A DNA stretch of 64,000 nucleotides, taken from positions 43,502,594-43,566,593 of the forward strand of contig NC_073307.1 of assembly GCF_027595985.1 (NCBI RefSeq), read 5' to 3'. The translations under genes were made by a program, and so were the position numbers. A model generated the notes under the pieces. The model did not search any database. It had not been told where the DNA came from and saw only the letters and a list, made by a program, of their open reading frames with translations. Shown one piece after another: positions 10,101-20,688 of the stretch. This stretch comes from Sorex araneus. Its lineage: Eukaryota; Chordata; Mammalia; Eulipotyphla; Soricidae. Within the stretch, counting starts at the first letter, position 1. Each line of letters opens with the position of its first letter.

Positions 10101-13100
10101 GTGCCAGGGATCTACTCAAAGCCTTAAGCCTACACAGCATGTACTCTGCCCCTGAGCTACATGCTTGGCCAGAAGCTGAGTATCTTAAAATGTGGTGATT
10201 CAACTTATAAAAATGTCCAAACCAAACTTTGCAAAGAAGTATTTACTTTTATTTGTGCCAGAATTTATTTTTAATTAGAAAACCACATTCATCTTTACTT
10301 AGAAACATTGGTGAAAGAAGGATACTTTGTGACACTTGTTTTTCCCCTGTTCTGGTTTATCAACTAACTTTTAAACTTCTGAATATTTTCTCTTTAGATA
10401 TACCCGAAACCTTGTGGATCAAGGAAATGGAAAATTTAACCTCATGATTCTGTGTTGGGGTGAAGGACATGGCAGGTAATCTAGCTCTTTATTTACTGTT
10501 TCCCAATACCCTCCCCCCCATCCAGAATATCTATTCCAGTTTATAGAAATATACAGTGTCATACTGGCCACAAGATTTGGAAACCTGAAAATTTTTATTT
10601 TGTAAATATTTGTTCAAGAAGTTTCTTAATGCCCCCCAAAATGCTCAAGGAATTAGTTCCATTGAGTTAGGCATAACGCAAGCATATCAAAACTAGCTCT
10701 CCAAATGAGTAGTAAATCCAAGGAGAAAACTTATCAGTTTAACTCAATTTCTCTTTGTTTTCTCTAGGGTTAAACTTTATATAGGTTTGTGCTAACCTTT
10801 GACCTCTGTGGTGCTTTGAATTGTGTAAACAATTCTGGGACCAAAGACCAAGGCCTCCAGATTTGGAGCCAGAAAAGCAATTTATAAACTGAGAAAATTT
10901 CTTTCTCCTTCTAATTGACTTTGTTATATTGCAGGTATACAAGTTTAACTAAAAGAGATTCTATGACTTGTAATTCCTCAATTTTTTTCTTAGTTGATAG
11001 GTTAGCAATTCTTTTTACCAACTGAATGTTGCTATCTTTTTGAGCTATTCATCAGAACTTTGAATGTGGCAAAAACAATAATCCAGATCCATTTTTGATG
11101 GGAGAAAGGAATCTGAATGTATAAATGTTTGCGAAGTTATGTCTGTAGAGCACATTTATTTTCTCATGTATTATGGAACTATTTTTATTCATTCTCTCTC
11201 AAAAAAAAAAAAAGTAGAGCAGCGTCCACAGCATTGCTTGGTAATGGGGAGCAAATCCGGGGCTTTATACATGCAACATATGTACTCCTTCCCTTTGAAC
11301 TATCTCCTCAGTCTTTCTCTGAATCTTTTAAAGCATTTATATGGCTGGAGTAGAATAGGACTCTGGATTTTGGAAAGTTCCTCTTATAATATATGATAAA
11401 GGTCTATAGAATTTTGACATGAGACAGATGCCAAGAGCTTATATCTCTAATATTTTTGTCAACTATACAACTACTCAATGGATTTAAATAGTACTTATGC
11501 TAAGATTACATGAATATAAGGTATTTTCCCAAATCCAGTATGCTTTCTCACACTGTGTTGGAAGATAATCACAGATGAAATACCCAAAATTTACAAGATG
11601 TTGAGCTTATCTATGCTTTACAGTGGAATGTGGACTGAAAATGCACACTTTTTTCTCCCAAAGGAAGGGGGTGGAGGGAAGCATGAGAAAAAGAAAACTA
11701 AATGTAAAGCACATCCAGTAGGCTGCAATTATTATAATGATTATCTTCATCCTTTCTAACATTTTTTTCTAGTCTGTTTTTGTAATTAAGTTCTAGCCCA
11801 GTTTAGCTGAATTTATTAAAAACTGTATCTCGGAGCCAGAGAGCTAGTACCGCAAGTAAGGCATTTGCCTGGCACTCAGCTAATACCAGTCAATTCCTGA
11901 CACCTTATATGGTTCCCCAAGTACCACCAGGAGTAACCCCTGAACACAAAGCCAGGGCTAAGCCCTGAGCACCTCTAGTGTGACCCCCACAAACAAAATG
12001 TAATAAAAGCTGTATCTTAGAGAAGAAAAAGAGGTTGCCGCTTTATCTTTGTATTATCAAAGGAGTATCAAACAAATTTAAGAGAAATGAACTGTTTACT
12101 AATAGAGGTATGCATGCAACTATCATATCCATCTCTGATATATAGTGATGTGGAAAACACTTCATATTGTGCCCTCAACAATGATGATCTATAAGTGAAT
12201 GAGTTCACTATACGTGAACTATAAATCCAGCTGAAATAATTAAGGACTGGCAGGCGTCCTATTGACAGCGTACAGCATTAGGCACACCGTTCCTGTCTCT
12301 GGGTCCTGGGCCCTCACTGAGCTCCATTTGTCTCTTTGTGTCTCTGTAGCAGTATCCACGATCACACTGACTCCCACTGCTTCCTGAAGATGCTCCAGGG
12401 AAATCTAAAGGAGACATTGTTTGCCTGGCCTGACAAAAAACCCAATGAGATGACCAAGAAGTCAGAACGAATCTTAAGGGAAAACCAGTGTGCCTACATC
12501 AACGGTAACATTGATTGATACCGTTCTCCAAGGGAAAGTGGGAGGGCAGGGATTTTTCCGATTCGGAATATTGTTTGCTTACACATGTGCAGTCAAATTA
12601 GGATCATTGAGTCAGTTTTTCAAATACTTGAGAAGTGACCTAAAAAGCTCTGGGGGTTTAATTTTTAAGCCTTTGTATCTTTATTGGAATCGCTGACTAG
12701 CAACATATGCTTGCAATGGAAAGTTATTTACCTGCCAAGTCTTAGCACATGAGAATCAAGTATGAATTTCCATAAGTAAATCCTTTAAATAAACATAATG
12801 AGGTCAACTTGGAAATATTAGACTCTGCATTAGAAAATGTAAAGAAATGTTCTGGAAGTAATTAAGAATGCTTGCTAGGGGCTGGATTGATAGCACAGCT
12901 GTAGGTCGTTTGCCTTGCATGTGGCCAACCCAGGTTAGATTACCAACATCCCATATGATCCCCTAAGCACAGCCTGAGGGCATGAGCCAGGAATAAACCC
13001 TGTGCAATGCTGGGTGTGATCCAAAAGAAAAAACAAGTTAAAAAAAGAAAAAGAATGCTTGCTAGTCCCTGTTTTTCTAAACTGCACACAGCACATGAGA

Positions 13101-16100
13101 GTATTGTCATGGTAAGCTTTATAAAGCACACTGATTAACGATGATTTATAGACATGCTTATTTTTATCCTTTATCGTTAATGATTATTATAGAGATCCTC
13201 ACTTGCCATGCTTGGAGTGCCATGTGATGCTGGGAATCCAGCCAAGGGCCTCACACATGACAGACATGTGCTTTACATCCACATCTCTGACACCTACATA
13301 CCAAGAATTCATTCTTTGCCCTAAATGTAATATGGAAGAACCAAATGCTTTTCAGAAGGAGATAGCAATTAACATTTATATTCCGAAGGGGGTTAATAAG
13401 TCTCCAAAAGGCTCATCAAAAGTTATGTAGAATCATTTTAAATTCCCATTTACAGGTGAGATTGCCATAATGTAGGAAGATTAACTTGCTTGCCCACGGC
13501 CTCTCAACTTTTCAGTCGCAGCCTGGATTTGAGCAAAGTAATTTGATTCCAAAGCCCAGAGTCTCCATCAGGATACTTTTGTTCCACTTATATAAAGTAA
13601 AATTTTAGAGGTTTTTCTGGCAAAGCAGAATCTTTCTTATTATGTCTTGTCAGTTCAGTATTGACTTTGATACTTGGCCAAGATGGGATTTGTTGACTAA
13701 ATGTAAATTGCTAGTCATGCCCTACCACTGTATTCCTCTCCACCCCAGGCACCTTGAGTGCGACCCCAGAGATGTGGGTGTAGCTTGAGCACCACCGGGT
13801 GTGGTCCAAAATCCTAAATGAAAACAAACAAGGACAGGAAAAGAATGCAAGCACCGGCAAGGGAGACGCCTTAGAGGGCAGAAGCACATGCTTTTCCTGC
13901 AGTAGCTCTGAGCTTGACCCCTAGCACCATCACGGTCCACCAGCCCTGCCAGAAGGCAAAAAAAAAAAAAAAAAAAGAATAGAACCCAAGTCATGTATCA
14001 AGAAGAGACCTAAAAGGGATAGAGCACAAGCCTTGCAGACTCCAGACCCTGAGTTTGCTCCCCAGCACTGCATGGACCCCTCTGGCAAGGTCAGATGTGA
14101 GCCCTGGTGACCCCCAGCATAAAACAAGGATGGGGATGAAGGAAAGTCATTTACAAAGAGCTTACAAAGGTGTTTATATTTGTAGGGTTTTCTTTTCCTG
14201 CCTTTCTTTTGTTATTGTTTGGTTTGAGGGTCACGCCCAGTGGGTGCTCAGGGCTTACTCCTGCTTTGTGTTCAGGGAACCGTATGTGGTGCTGGGTATC
14301 AAACCTGGGTCAGCTATGTACAAGGTGCTTGTTTTTTATGTAGCGGGAGACTCTGTTGAAAGTTATATATAGATATGTATACACACACACACACACAAAC
14401 AAACACAAACACATATATGTAGAGAGAGGAGAGAGAGTGCATATTAGATTTCTAAGAACAAGTTTGTGACCTGTACTAACTCACAGTTAAACTGGAAGTC
14501 TTTCAGATCCATGACTTTCACTTGAGTCCTAGATGAGATCATAAAGGATAGGTTAGTTCGTGTTGGTCTCTGCAGAACGCTGGAGGGGACAAACAGGCAA
14601 GATAAGTGAGTGCCCAAAGAAAGCCAAGAGCAGGGTGCGTACAAGTCCCATTCCCAAATGGGCAACAGTCACCAGTACACTCTTATAAGATCAACCTGAT
14701 CTCTTTCCCCAGGGAAGCTAGAGGTTCTAATTTTGATGGAAAATGTTGCTGACTAATATGGGATGGAATAAGCTAAATATTTATGAGGATGAATGATGCA
14801 GGATAGTTTAAAAGCCACACATTGTCAAACTTTCGTTTTTATACAGATGAAGGAGGCAGATGTAGAACTGGATAGTTATCAGGGGGAGAGGCTGACGGCA
14901 CACTCAGGAGTGATTTTGCTGGGGAAGAGAGGGAGAACGGAAGAATGAGGCAGGAGTCTCATGCGAAGAGAGTAAAGTAGGGTCACAGTCTAGAAGGCCT
15001 GCTCATAGGTGAGAGCTTTCTTTGGTCAGTAGAATTTTGTTTGGGAATGGAGGGGAGGAAGAGTAAATGGGGGCAGAGAGGTCAAGTTACCTAGCATAGT
15101 AGACAAAGCATAGACATGGCTTGGAACTAAACAGGCATATAAGTGTCACCAGGAGAGGTGCATTATTACTGTAACAGTAACATACTCATGGTCTTAATCT
15201 TAAAAGGCTTCCACTCCAAAGGATTAGTAATTCTGGGGGTATTAATGGTAGGAATCAGACACAAGGCTCAGAGACTTTTCTGAAGGATGGGTAATTTTTT
15301 TGTTGTAGAGTTTTCAGAATTGTCTAGTATATATGGGATGGGATGTGTGTGTGTGTGTGTGTGTGTGCGCGCGCAATGAGCAATGGGATTACAGTGATAC
15401 AGTGATACAGTATTCGATAATCAAAATTAATTTTTTATTAAATCAAGGAAATAAAAGCATAAGGCCACAGAGGTGCCTCCCTTGACTGCACTTCCCCTTC
15501 CTTGTTTTTTTTCCCCCTTTTTGCGCGCGCATGCATTTGCATTTGGAGAAACTAATCTTTCTTTGTATGAAGAACAGTCGGTTCTTAGGAAGTCAACTTC
15601 TGTCTAAAATTATGCTCAAGGCAATATATTAGGAAACTAGTAAGCTATTAAAGATCAAAATTTTTAGATCCTAGAGTTAAGCTCCATTTTTAGAAAAAGG
15701 AGAGCGCTCAACAGGTTCAGCTCATGCTCTGCATGCAGGACTCCTGGGTTCAATCCTCAGCAGGGTGTGGCCTCCTCCATCCCCCTCAGCGTCATCCCAC
15801 CCCGACATTCAAAGGGGTCCAAGTGGGGGCAGAGCCAGGAGTACCCTCTGAGCACCAACAGGTGTGGCGCTCAAAGAACAAAACCAAATGAATAAATAAA
15901 AATTGTATTTGATAATCTCAGAGATCCCGGCAAGCTACCAAGAGTATCTTGTCCACACAGCAGAGCTACCCATGGAGTATTCAATATGCCAAAAACAGTA
16001 ACAAGTCCCACAATGGAGACGTTACTGGTGCCTGCTCAAGCAAATCGATGAGCAATGGGATTACAGTGATACAGTGATACAGTATTCGATAATCAAAATT

Positions 16101-19100
16101 AATTTTTTATTAAATCAAGGAAATAAAAGCATAAGGCCACAGAGGTGCCTCCCTTGACTGCACTTCCCCTTCCTTGTTTTTTTTTCCCCCTTTTTGCAGT
16201 GCCTGGGAAAAAGCCAAGGTCTCAGCCATGCAAGGCTAGTGCTCTCCCATGGACCTATGCCCCAGTCTGTATTCCTTGATTACTCCTCAGACTCCTACCT
16301 GTATAAAATTCTTCTCAGCATATTGTGTGCACCTTGGGTATTGTCGCTCCTGAAGACACATTCCCCGGGGCCATGTCTGTGTGTGCTGGGTGCTCAGTCA
16401 TAGCTCTCATTCCTCACGTCACCAACACTTCCCTCAGCTCCTTCCTGTTGCTGCTCTGATCCTGATTCCTGATTTCATGGTTGCTTCATTCATGGTCTTT
16501 GTTCTTATTTGGGTGGGGCATGTCCTGTAATACCTCTCTAAGAAAAGGCTTGTGGAAGGTAAATCTCCAAGACCTACTATTTAAAAATCTCTATATTAAA
16601 CTATTATTAACATGATAGATACTTTAGTTGAATATGGACTAATAATGTGGCACATATCCCCTCTCAGAACTATGAAAAACATTCTTTGTCTTTTAGATTC
16701 CATTCTTCTTATTGAAAGATCTTTTTTAAGTTTTCTGATTGTTGTTGTTGTTGTTGTTTGGACTGGAGCAATAGCACAGCGGGTAGGGCGTTTGCCTTGC
16801 ACGCAGTCGACCTGGGTTCAATTCCTCTGTCCCTCATGGAGAGCTCGGCAAGCTACTGAGTGTATCCTGACCGAATGGCAGAGCCTGGCAAGCTACCCGT
16901 GGCATATTTGATATGTCCAAAACAGTAACAACAAGTCACAATGGAGACGTTACTTGTGCCCGCCTGAGCAAATCAATGAACAATGGGACGACAGTGCTGT
17001 AGTGTTACAGTTGTTGTTTCTGGGCCACACTTGGCAGTGCTGGCTCTGGCTCTGAGCTCAGGGATCATTCCTGATGGGACTTCCGGAACCACATGGGGTG
17101 TGATGATTGACCGCCCCCCCTACCCCGGATCAGTCATATTGTCTGACAGACAGCTGTACTGTCTCTGGAGCACCATTCTGATTCTTGAATGTTTCTATGA
17201 GTTCTGTTTTTTTCTAGAAACTCTTGGCATATTGTGGGCAGCTTTGCTCCTCATATGACAAGTAATGTTCTTGTTTCATTACTGTTATTTGTTTAATGGG
17301 CCATCACTGGGTTTTCCCCAACTAAAAATGTGTGCCCTTCAAAGTTTAGATTTTCAAGTTATCTCAAGTATATTTTTGGTGATCTGTTTATGAAACTTCT
17401 ATTGCTTTGATATTAAACCTCTTGAGCTGGTCTGGTTTTTAAAAAATATTTTCTGGGGGTCAGAGTGATATTACAGAGGGTAGGGCATCTCCCTTTCATG
17501 AGGCTAACCCCAGTTCGATTTTTGGCATCCCATATGGTCCCTTGAGCATTACCAGGAATGATTCACAAAGCACAGAGCCAGGAGTAACCCCTTAGCATTT
17601 TGGGTGTGCCCCCCACCAAAAAAAATACCACACCCCCAAAAAATATTTCCTGTTTTATGTCTGAGTGTGGGGGTTATACCCAGGTCTGAGTTGGGGCTAG
17701 GGAATAACCATGAGGTGCCAAGGATCAAACCAGGCTTCCCACATACAGAACTGCATTCCTTTGAGCCATCTCTCCAGCCCTCTTTTTTCTTTGAGTCTTC
17801 CTCAGATTTTCTTGTCTTCAGTTTTTTGGGTAATTTTTTTTCTTCCTGCCTTCACCTTTTTATTGTCAATGATTTCTTTTATTCTTTGGACCTTCTTATT
17901 ATTTTCTCTTACCTCTCTGAAACATATTAATGATGTATTTTATTTATTTATTTTTTAAATCTGAATTATTGTCAGTTTCAAGTGACTTTTTTGTTTAAAG
18001 TTCTGGCCTCTCTCTGTCTTCCGTATTAGACACATTGCTCAAATGTCTGGTGGCTTTGTTGTGAAAATATTTAAAAACCTAGGCCGAAGAAAAGTTCATT
18101 GGTAGCTCTGAACACGTGGATGGTATTTGCCTACTAGGCTTCATTCTAAGATTTTCTAGCAGAGCATTATCTTTGGACCAGAAAACCAGTGACAGTGACA
18201 GTTATCTCCAGAGCTCTTCTCTTAAGCTGCTCAGATTTCCAGAGACACCAGTGTCTATATGACAGTGTTCCAACATCTAGGTGGTAAAGAAAGAAGAGGA
18301 CTTATCATTCCTGTGTAAATGCCCATTGTTTTCCTCCTGGGATTCACCAGTTCGAAGTTCACCATTGTTTTGTTTTGTTTTTTTTTTTTTTTAGAGACTA
18401 GATCTCAGACTTCTACTGAGAGAAGTAGACAGAGGGAAGCTGAAGGAAAATTATTCTCTGATGAGAATAATATGAGATTCTTCTCCTCAGAGGCTTTCAG
18501 CCAGCCCTTTCTGGTGTATTTAGGCTTATCTTCACTTTCATTTTCAGAAGTAACGGCAGCTGCCAAATTCTGAGATACAGATCTCAGGTTATTTCTTGAC
18601 TGGTCCCTTTAGTGGTTTCAGATTTAGCTTTGTCTCCTCTGCAAAGCCATTTTCCTACGTTCAGGCTTTCAAACTTGGGTGGATGTTTTCTCTAATTCCC
18701 ATTTTGTTTTTGTGTTTGTATGTGAATGCCTTTTTTGTGTCCTCTTGCTGCAATTGTAGGGGCTTTTCAGAAAAGAGGAGCATGCAAACCAATTAGTGAC
18801 TTTAGTTGGAGATTGAATTCTAACTCTAGGCCTGGAGCAATAGTACAGTGGGTAAAGTGCTTGCCTAGTTTGAGGTCAATCTGGGTTCAATCCCTGGCAC
18901 CCCATATGGTTCCCCATCCCCTCACCCCCCACCCCCATTCCACACCCACTCCCGCCAATCCTGCCAGGAGTAATCCTGAGCATCACCAGGTGTGGCAAGC
19001 AAACAAACAAAAAAGAATAAATAAATAAAAATGAATTCTAACTCTATTAGTTCCCCCATTTCCACAGGTAAATTACCCTCTTCGTGAGTAATTCCGATTT

Positions 19101-20688
19101 GACCTAGATTTACCAACTAAGCTCTTTCCTCTGTTTTTTCCTCCTGGGTGTTGTTTAGATTCAATCGGCTTACACCGGGTAGAAAATATCAGTCATACAG
19201 AACCTGCCGTGAGCCTTCACTTGTACAGCCCACCTTTTGATACATGTCATGCCTTTGATCAAAGAACAGGACATAAAAATAAAGTCACCATGACTTTCCA
19301 CAGCAAATTTGGGACGAGGACTCCATTTGTAAGTATAATTGCTCTCTCCTGGTTTAAAATGTTTTGTGCATTCACCGCATTACCTTGCATGCATTGATTT
19401 TTCATTTTTTGAATATCCTACAATTTAAATATTCTTTAATTGTACAAGAGAAAACTTTTCTTGAAGGAAAGGCCTATTATGTCCTTCAGCTTTAGCTTTT
19501 AAGGCTATATTTTCGATTTTTTTTTTTTAAAGTAACACATTGAGGTCTTGAGCAAGAGCACAGCAGGTGGGGCATTTGCCTTGCACGTGGCTGACCCGGG
19601 TTCAATTCCCAGCATCCCATATGGTCCCCTAACTACCACCAGGAGTAATTCCTGAGTGTAGAGCCAGGAGTGACCCCTGTGCATTGCTGGGTGTGAACCA
19701 AAAACAGCCCACACACACACAAAAGTAACACCTAGATTAGATATAACTGTTTATTGAGAAACTTCAAAATGTATTTTAATCCCTAAAGAAAACGTTTTAT
19801 CCTCATTTATTAATGAAGTAATATGAAAGCTCTACTTTTGACATAACTGCTAGTACAGTGATTGAATGTTTAAAAGTCTCATTTGCAATACAGATAACTT
19901 GCAAATTAACCCATATATAGTGGAGACTTTATTCTGGATGCATGAAGAAACTTACATGCTTTTACAGTCAAGTTGCCTTTTCTTTGTGTAGTAATGCTAT
20001 TTAAACCATAAATATATGAGTAGACTATAGCACTCTGTTCCTCTTTTTTTGTTTTGTTTTGTTTTTGGGTCACACTTGGCGATGCACAGGGCTTACTCCT
20101 GGCTCATGCACTCAGGAATTACTCCTGGCGGTGCTCGGGGGACCATATGGGATGCTGGGATTCGAACCCGGGTCAGCCGCGTGCAAGGCAAACGCCCTAC
20201 CTGCTGCGCTATTGCTCCAGCCCCTCTGTTCCTCTTTAAGGAATAAGTGTTTCCACTTAAAATCAATGAAACAACTAACAACTAACTAACAGAATATGGT
20301 ATGACAATCTTCTACCTGTGGTGAACTTAACTGGTCATGGTAGTTAACTATGCTCCTGAAAATAGTTATTTAGTTATTGCAGTGCCCAGAAATAGACAAA
20401 AGGACAAAAGGGACTGAAAATACTCCTCTTGAAGCTGATGCAGATACAACCTTGGAGATGAACTAAGACAGAATTTCTGAAATTATTGCCCAGCTTTGTT
20501 ATCTGATTCCGGTAATTCCTGAATCTCATCACAGGAATAAGGAAACAGGGGTTCTTGGCCACCACAGAATTTCGGTACCCTGTTTAAACAGAACCCCAGG
20601 AGGGCAGGCTGAAATGTCTCATGCAGATATTCTCACACAGCATTCTGTTTTCTTCCAGACAACTTTAGGATCCCTAGAGAACAACTGA
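6981..20688 (+). CDS. CDO1: Cysteine dioxygenase type 1, five coding exons
   Basis: The joined exons 6981-7150, 10398-10475, 12350-12504, 19159-19328 and 20659-20688 give 603 bases: 200 codons plus TGA, the usual mammalian CDO1 length. The product is a cytosolic non-haem iron enzyme of the cupin fold that oxidises cysteine to cysteine sulfinate, the entry step to taurine, hypotaurine and sulfate. Numbering from the first Met, the iron ligands His86, His88 and His140, the Cys93-Tyr157 thioether cofactor pair, substrate-binding Arg60, the Ser153-His155-Tyr157 set and Cys164 are all present (residue roles are family knowledge). The two cupin motifs are split between exon 3 (HDHTDSHC) and exon 4. 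All four introns are GT-AG and of matching phase. The ATG is the first AUG after the proposed transcription start and has G at -3 and +4. No frameshift or stop is seen, so the gene appears functional. Recognition is from memory of the mammalian protein, without an alignment search. Confidence 0.97.
7721..9590. other. CDO1 intron 1, mostly single-copy
   Basis: Unique sequence apart from a tRNA-like SINE remnant near 8060-8125 (GGGTTCAATCCCTATCAC). No exon-like open frame with splice sites was recognised. Confidence 0.4.
9597..9771 (-). mobile_element. SINE, type A, in CDO1 intron 1
   Basis: A T-tract, TTTTTGGGTCACACCCAG, antisense B box and CTATCACTCTGGC. It is flanked by TATGAATACTTTT and TATGAGTACTTTT, a near-perfect target duplication. 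Confidence 0.85.
10060..10172 (-). mobile_element. Old tRNA-type SINE fragment
   Basis: Antisense head with TGCCCCTGAGCTACATGC and GCCAGGGATCTACTC. Intron 1, upstream of exon 2. Strongly diverged. Confidence 0.45.
10398..10475 (+). CDS. CDO1: CDO1 coding exon 2
   Basis: 78 bases completing Arg57 and running through [15 protein letters not shown] to Gly82 plus two bases of Ser83. It contains Arg60, which in the family binds the cysteine carboxylate. The acceptor is TCTCTTTAG|A and the donor is CAG|GTAATC. It is followed by the 1.9-kb intron 2. Confidence 0.95.
11215..11320 (-). mobile_element. Old SINE fragment in intron 2
   Basis: An A-run is followed by an antisense body (GGGGAGCAAATCCGGGGC) and a TGAACTATCTCCTCAG head. 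Diverged, boundaries approximate. Confidence 0.45.
11832..12005 (+). mobile_element. SINE, type A, in intron 2
   Basis: Head GGAGCCAGAGAGCTAGTACC, body with CACCAGGAGTAACCCCTG and end TAGTGTGACCCCCAC. CTGTATCT occurs just before and just after it, a probable short target duplication. Confidence 0.8.
12350..12504 (+). CDS. CDO1: CDO1 coding exon 3
   Basis: 155 bases covering residues 83-134 plus one base of Asp135. It holds cupin motif 1 with iron ligands His86 and His88 and the cofactor cysteine Cys93. The acceptor is TCTCTGTAG|C and the donor is ACG|GTAACA. Intron 3 after it is the largest (6.7 kb) and contains many SINEs and a local duplication. Confidence 0.95.
12879..13050 (+). mobile_element. 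SINE, type A, in intron 3
   Basis: Flanked by a perfect 15-bp duplication AAGAATGCTTGCTAG (12864-12878 and 13051-13065). Complete from GGGCTGGATTGATAGC to an A-rich tail. Confidence 0.9.
13197..13300 (-). mobile_element. Old SINE fragment in intron 3
   Basis: Antisense body GATGCTGGGAATCCAGCC with the head side CACATCTCTGACACC. No tail seen. Confidence 0.5.
13730..14130 (+). mobile_element. Cluster of three diverged SINEs in intron 3
   Basis: A 3' part (13730-13830), a fuller copy with an 18-base A-tail (13850-13977) and a third copy (14005-14130), all sense. Confidence 0.6.
14205..14335 (-). mobile_element. SINE, type A, 5' end degraded
   Basis: GAGGGTCACGCCCAGTG, GGTGCTGGGTATCAAACC and a degraded head. 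Followed by CA and GA simple repeats (14379-14435). Confidence 0.65.
14440..15330. other. Intron 3, single-copy
   Basis: No repeat or exon recognised. Moderately purine-rich around 14860-15080. Confidence 0.35.
15337..15374. repeat. GT/GC alternating purine-pyrimidine tract
   Basis: (GT)n followed by GCGCGCGC. The GC run resumes at 15523-15530 on the far side of a 149-base insertion. Alternating tracts of this type can adopt Z-DNA (established knowledge). Confidence 0.9.
15376..15524. repeat. Direct duplication, copy 1
   Basis: Identical to 16048-16197 except for one T in a T-run. It interrupts a GC dinucleotide tract. Confidence 0.95.
15695..15900 (+). mobile_element. SINE, type A, diverged
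   Basis: GGAGAGCGCTCAACAGG head, CTGGGTTCAATCCTCAG B box, GAGCCAGGAGTACCC body and an A-rich (AATAAATAAA) tail. The middle is expanded with C-rich sequence. Confidence 0.7.
15912..16082 (+). mobile_element. SINE, type B, 5'-truncated
   Basis: Starts in the middle (CCCGGCAAGCTACC), contains ATATGCCAAAAACAGTAACA and CAATGGAGACGTTACTGG, and ends in ACAGTGATACAGTGATACAG instead of poly(A). Confidence 0.85.
16048..16197. repeat. Direct duplication, copy 2 (probable source)
   Basis: Here the segment is continuous with the 3' end of a type B SINE (from 15912), so this is probably the original context. It also includes about 115 bases of flanking single-copy DNA ending in a T-run and C-run. Confidence 0.9.
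16760..17010 (+). mobile_element. SINE, type B, complete
   Basis: Head GGACTGGAGCAATAGCACAG and B box GGGTTCAATTCC, followed by the type B body to ACAGTGCTGTAGTGTTACAG. It sits in a TTG repeat that also follows it (TTGTTGTTT on both sides), and that repeat forms the tail of an antisense SINE. Confidence 0.9.
17008..17112 (-). mobile_element. SINE, type A, 3' part
   Basis: TTCTGGGCCACACTTGGC and GGGATCATTCCTGATGGG. The 5' half is lost at a C-run near 17112. Confidence 0.65.
17455..17630 (+). mobile_element. SINE, type A
   Basis: GGGGTCAGAGTGATATTAC head, body and GGGTGTGCCCCCCACC end. AAAAAATATTTTCTG and AAAAAATATTTCCTG flank it as a target duplication. Confidence 0.85.
17660..17779 (-). mobile_element. 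Old SINE fragment
   Basis: GGTGCCAAGGATCAAACC and CCATCTCTCCAGCCC on the plus strand mark an antisense head. Confidence 0.6.
17960..18810. other. Intron 3, single-copy
   Basis: T-rich, with a 16-base T-run near 18378. No exon or repeat recognised. Confidence 0.35.
18829..19031 (+). mobile_element. SINE, type A, just upstream of exon 4
   Basis: Perfect 15-bp target duplication TGAATTCTAACTCTA (18814-18828, 19032-19046). The body contains a C-rich expansion (18913-18955) and ends in an A-rich tail. It ends about 130 bases before exon 4. Confidence 0.92.
19159..19328 (+). CDS. CDO1: CDO1 coding exon 4
   Basis: 170 bases covering residues 135-191. It holds iron ligand His140, the Ser153/His155/Tyr157 cluster, Cys164 and the [11 protein letters not shown] segment. 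The acceptor is TTGTTTAG|AT and the donor is TTT|GTAAGT (phase 0). The 1.3-kb intron 4 contains a young antisense SINE. Confidence 0.96.
19539..19721 (+). mobile_element. SINE, type A, in intron 4
   Basis: Flanked by AAAGTAACAC (19529-19538, 19722-19731). Good B box CGGGTTCAATTCC; the tail is CA-rich. Confidence 0.9.
20047..20223 (-). mobile_element. SINE, type A, young, in intron 4
   Basis: Perfect 14-bp duplication CTCTGTTCCTCTTT (20033-20046, 20224-20237). On the sense strand the B box is GGGTTCGAATCC and the A-box region is intact. Close to the family consensus seen in this window. Confidence 0.95.
20659..20688 (+). CDS. CDO1: CDO1 coding exon 5 (C-terminus)
   Basis: Thirty bases coding TTLGSLENN and TGA after the acceptor TCTTCCAG|AC. 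The short GSLENN tail is the C-terminus I remember for mammalian CDO1. The exon continues into the 3' UTR. Confidence 0.92.
   Translation, partial: TTLGSLENN

Noticed and set aside
16760-16830. Possible functional tRNA genes at the SINE heads
   Set aside because: A and B boxes are present, but each is followed by the SINE body and cannot fold a full tRNA. These are SINE promoters.
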